Source: Gammaproteobacteria bacterium
GTDB taxonomy: Bacteria > Pseudomonadota > Gammaproteobacteria > Steroidobacterales > Woeseiaceae
Assembly: GCA_029881015.1 (NCBI GenBank)
Contig: JAOUNK010000229.1
Span: forward strand, 1 to 5,665
DNA length: 5,665 nt
Reading direction: 5' to 3'
The notes beneath the pieces are model-generated. The model saw only the letters and a list, made by a program, of their open reading frames with translations, was not told where the DNA came from and did no database searches. Position 1 is the stretch's first letter. Each line of letters starts with the position of its first letter. Made by a program: the position numbers and the translations under genes. Positions 4,849 through 5,665 of this stretch are shown one piece after another.

Positions 4849-5232
4849 GTGAAACTGAGAATCAGAGATAATTCCGTACGCCTTCGCCTGATGCGGGGTG
4901 AAGTCGACACGCTTATAGAGGAGGGGATGGTGAGTTCGACCACCCGTTTTCCCGGCGGGCGGACGCTGCGCTATGCGGTCGAAAGCAGTCCGGCCAGCGT
5001 AAACCCGGCCGCGTTCTTTTCGGAGAACGAGATCACCGTCCGCCTGCCGGAAACCACGGTGCGTGCATGGGCGGGCAGCGAGCAGGTATCAATCGCAGGC
5101 GATCAGCAACTTGCAGACGGTGAAACGCTGAAGATCCTCGTCGAGAAAGATTTTGTCTGCCTGACAGGGCGTGACGACGAAGACGAGTCCGACATGTACC
5201 CGCATCCCGAGGCCGGCAAGGCAAGCTGCTGA
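4849..5232 (+). CDS. Conserved protein of unknown function (DUF7009-like)
   Basis: 127 residues starting at GTG, with GAGAAG (4835-4840) 8 nt before it as ribosome-binding site. From memory it resembles the DUF7009 family. The N-terminus is MKLRIRDNSVRLRLMRGEVD, and near the C-terminus comes LVEKDFVCLTGRDDEDESD followed by MYPHP, where relatives have an acidic stretch and FPNP. There is no signal peptide or membrane segment, so it is probably cytoplasmic; the sequence suggests mostly beta structure. Two cysteines are present: C104 in the conserved DFVCL segment and C127 as the last residue. The acidic DDEDESD patch followed by His and the terminal Cys might bind metal, but that is a guess. 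The next gene begins 1 nt after its stop, so the two are co-transcribed. Confidence 0.82.
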   Translation: MKLRIRDNSVRLRLMRGEVDTLIEEGMVSSTTRFPGGRTLRYAVESSPASVNPAAFFSENEITVRLPETTVRAWAGSEQVSIAGDQQLADGETLKILVEKDFVCLTGRDDEDESDMYPHPEAGKASC

Positions 5233-5233
5233 G

Positions 5234-5665
5234 ATGGCGCGTTACGCCTGCTTCGAACCGCGCAGCATTCGCTTCCTGGAGGCGCTCAAAGCCAATAACA
5301 ATCGAGAGTGGTTCAAGGAACACAAGAGCCGCTACGAGCAAGACGTACTCGACGTTGCCCTGCAGTTCATCCTGTCCATGCAGGATCCGCTGGCGAAGAT
5401 CGCACCGCGATTCACGGCGGTACCGACGCGCGTCGGTGGATCCCTGATGCGGGTGTACCGTGACACGCGCTTCGCAAAGAACAAGCTGCCCTACAAGACG
5501 AATATCGGCATCCAGTTTCGCCACGAACAGGCGAAAGACGTGCATTCGCCGGGGTACTACGTGCACATCGATCCGGACGAAGTGTTTCTCGGTGTGGGCA
5601 TGTGGCGACCGGATTCTGAGCCGTTACGCGGCATTCGTGAGCGTATCGCGAGCAAACCGCGGGAG
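5234..5665 (+). CDS. DUF2461 family protein, 5' part
   Basis: 144 codons are present and the frame is still open at the window edge; family members run to roughly 220-230 residues, so about a third is missing. The DUF2461 pattern is clear: FLEALKANNNREWFKEHKSRYE (residues 14-35 span it), GGSLMRVYRDTRF at 68-80, NKLPYKTNIG at 83-92, PGYYVHIDP at 106-114 and FLGVGMW at 118-124, with LRGIRERI following. The biochemical function of the family is not established. The protein lacks a signal peptide and should be cytoplasmic. The ATG follows the stop of the DUF7009-like gene by a single base, indicating translational coupling; no separate ribosome-binding site is obvious. Confidence 0.92.
   Translation, partial: MARYACFEPRSIRFLEALKANNNREWFKEHKSRYEQDVLDVALQFILSMQDPLAKIAPRFTAVPTRVGGSLMRVYRDTRFAKNKLPYKTNIGIQFRHEQAKDVHSPGYYVHIDPDEVFLGVGMWRPDSEPLRGIRERIASKPRE

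Noticed and set aside
5033..5566. A minus-strand frame of 177 codons opposite the DUF7009-like and DUF2461 genes.
   Set aside because: It covers the clear DUF2461 motifs on the other strand and shows no family features of its own.

Overview
The window is GC-rich, protein-dense bacterial DNA. It looks like a proteobacterium, most likely an environmental gammaproteobacterium with a respiratory lifestyle. That placement rests on family resemblance and gene style only; there is no rRNA or tRNA here to confirm it. There are nine genes, two of them cut by the window edges, and no sign of mobile elements, CRISPR or tRNA.

Left block (1-1428, plus strand): a tight three-gene operon. It holds the 3' part of a 4Fe-4S ferredoxin/MvhD-type electron-transfer protein, a membrane-anchored protein of unknown function with two cysteines, and a bacteriohemerythrin with a complete di-iron site. 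Converging on it (1437-2995, minus strand) is a two-gene unit: a 12-helix heme-copper-oxidase-type subunit I and a 64-residue two-helix membrane protein whose start overlaps the subunit I stop by ATGA. Subunit I keeps five of the six classical metal-ligand histidines. By motif alignment, the second His of the helix VII pair is Asp, and the active-site Tyr of helix VI is Phe. That pattern fits a non-canonical nitric oxide reductase-like enzyme better than an oxygen reductase. Together the two blocks look like a redox/diatomic-gas module: iron-sulfur electron carrier, O2- or NO-binding hemerythrin, and an altered heme-copper enzyme. This is the most interesting part of the window.

Middle (2996-4177): only 30 bp separate subunit I from a divergent FMN-dependent alpha-hydroxy-acid dehydrogenase (LldD/glycolate oxidase family). 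Each start codon lacks a Shine-Dalgarno sequence and has a good -10 hexamer 7-8 nt ahead of it, which suggests back-to-back, possibly leaderless promoters.

Right block (4178-5665, plus strand): a 260-bp leader region with inverted repeats precedes a cold-shock protein gene. A run of strong hairpins (4661-4784) follows it. Then come a small conserved protein (DUF7009-like) and, 1 nt later, the 5' part of a DUF2461 protein that runs off the window.
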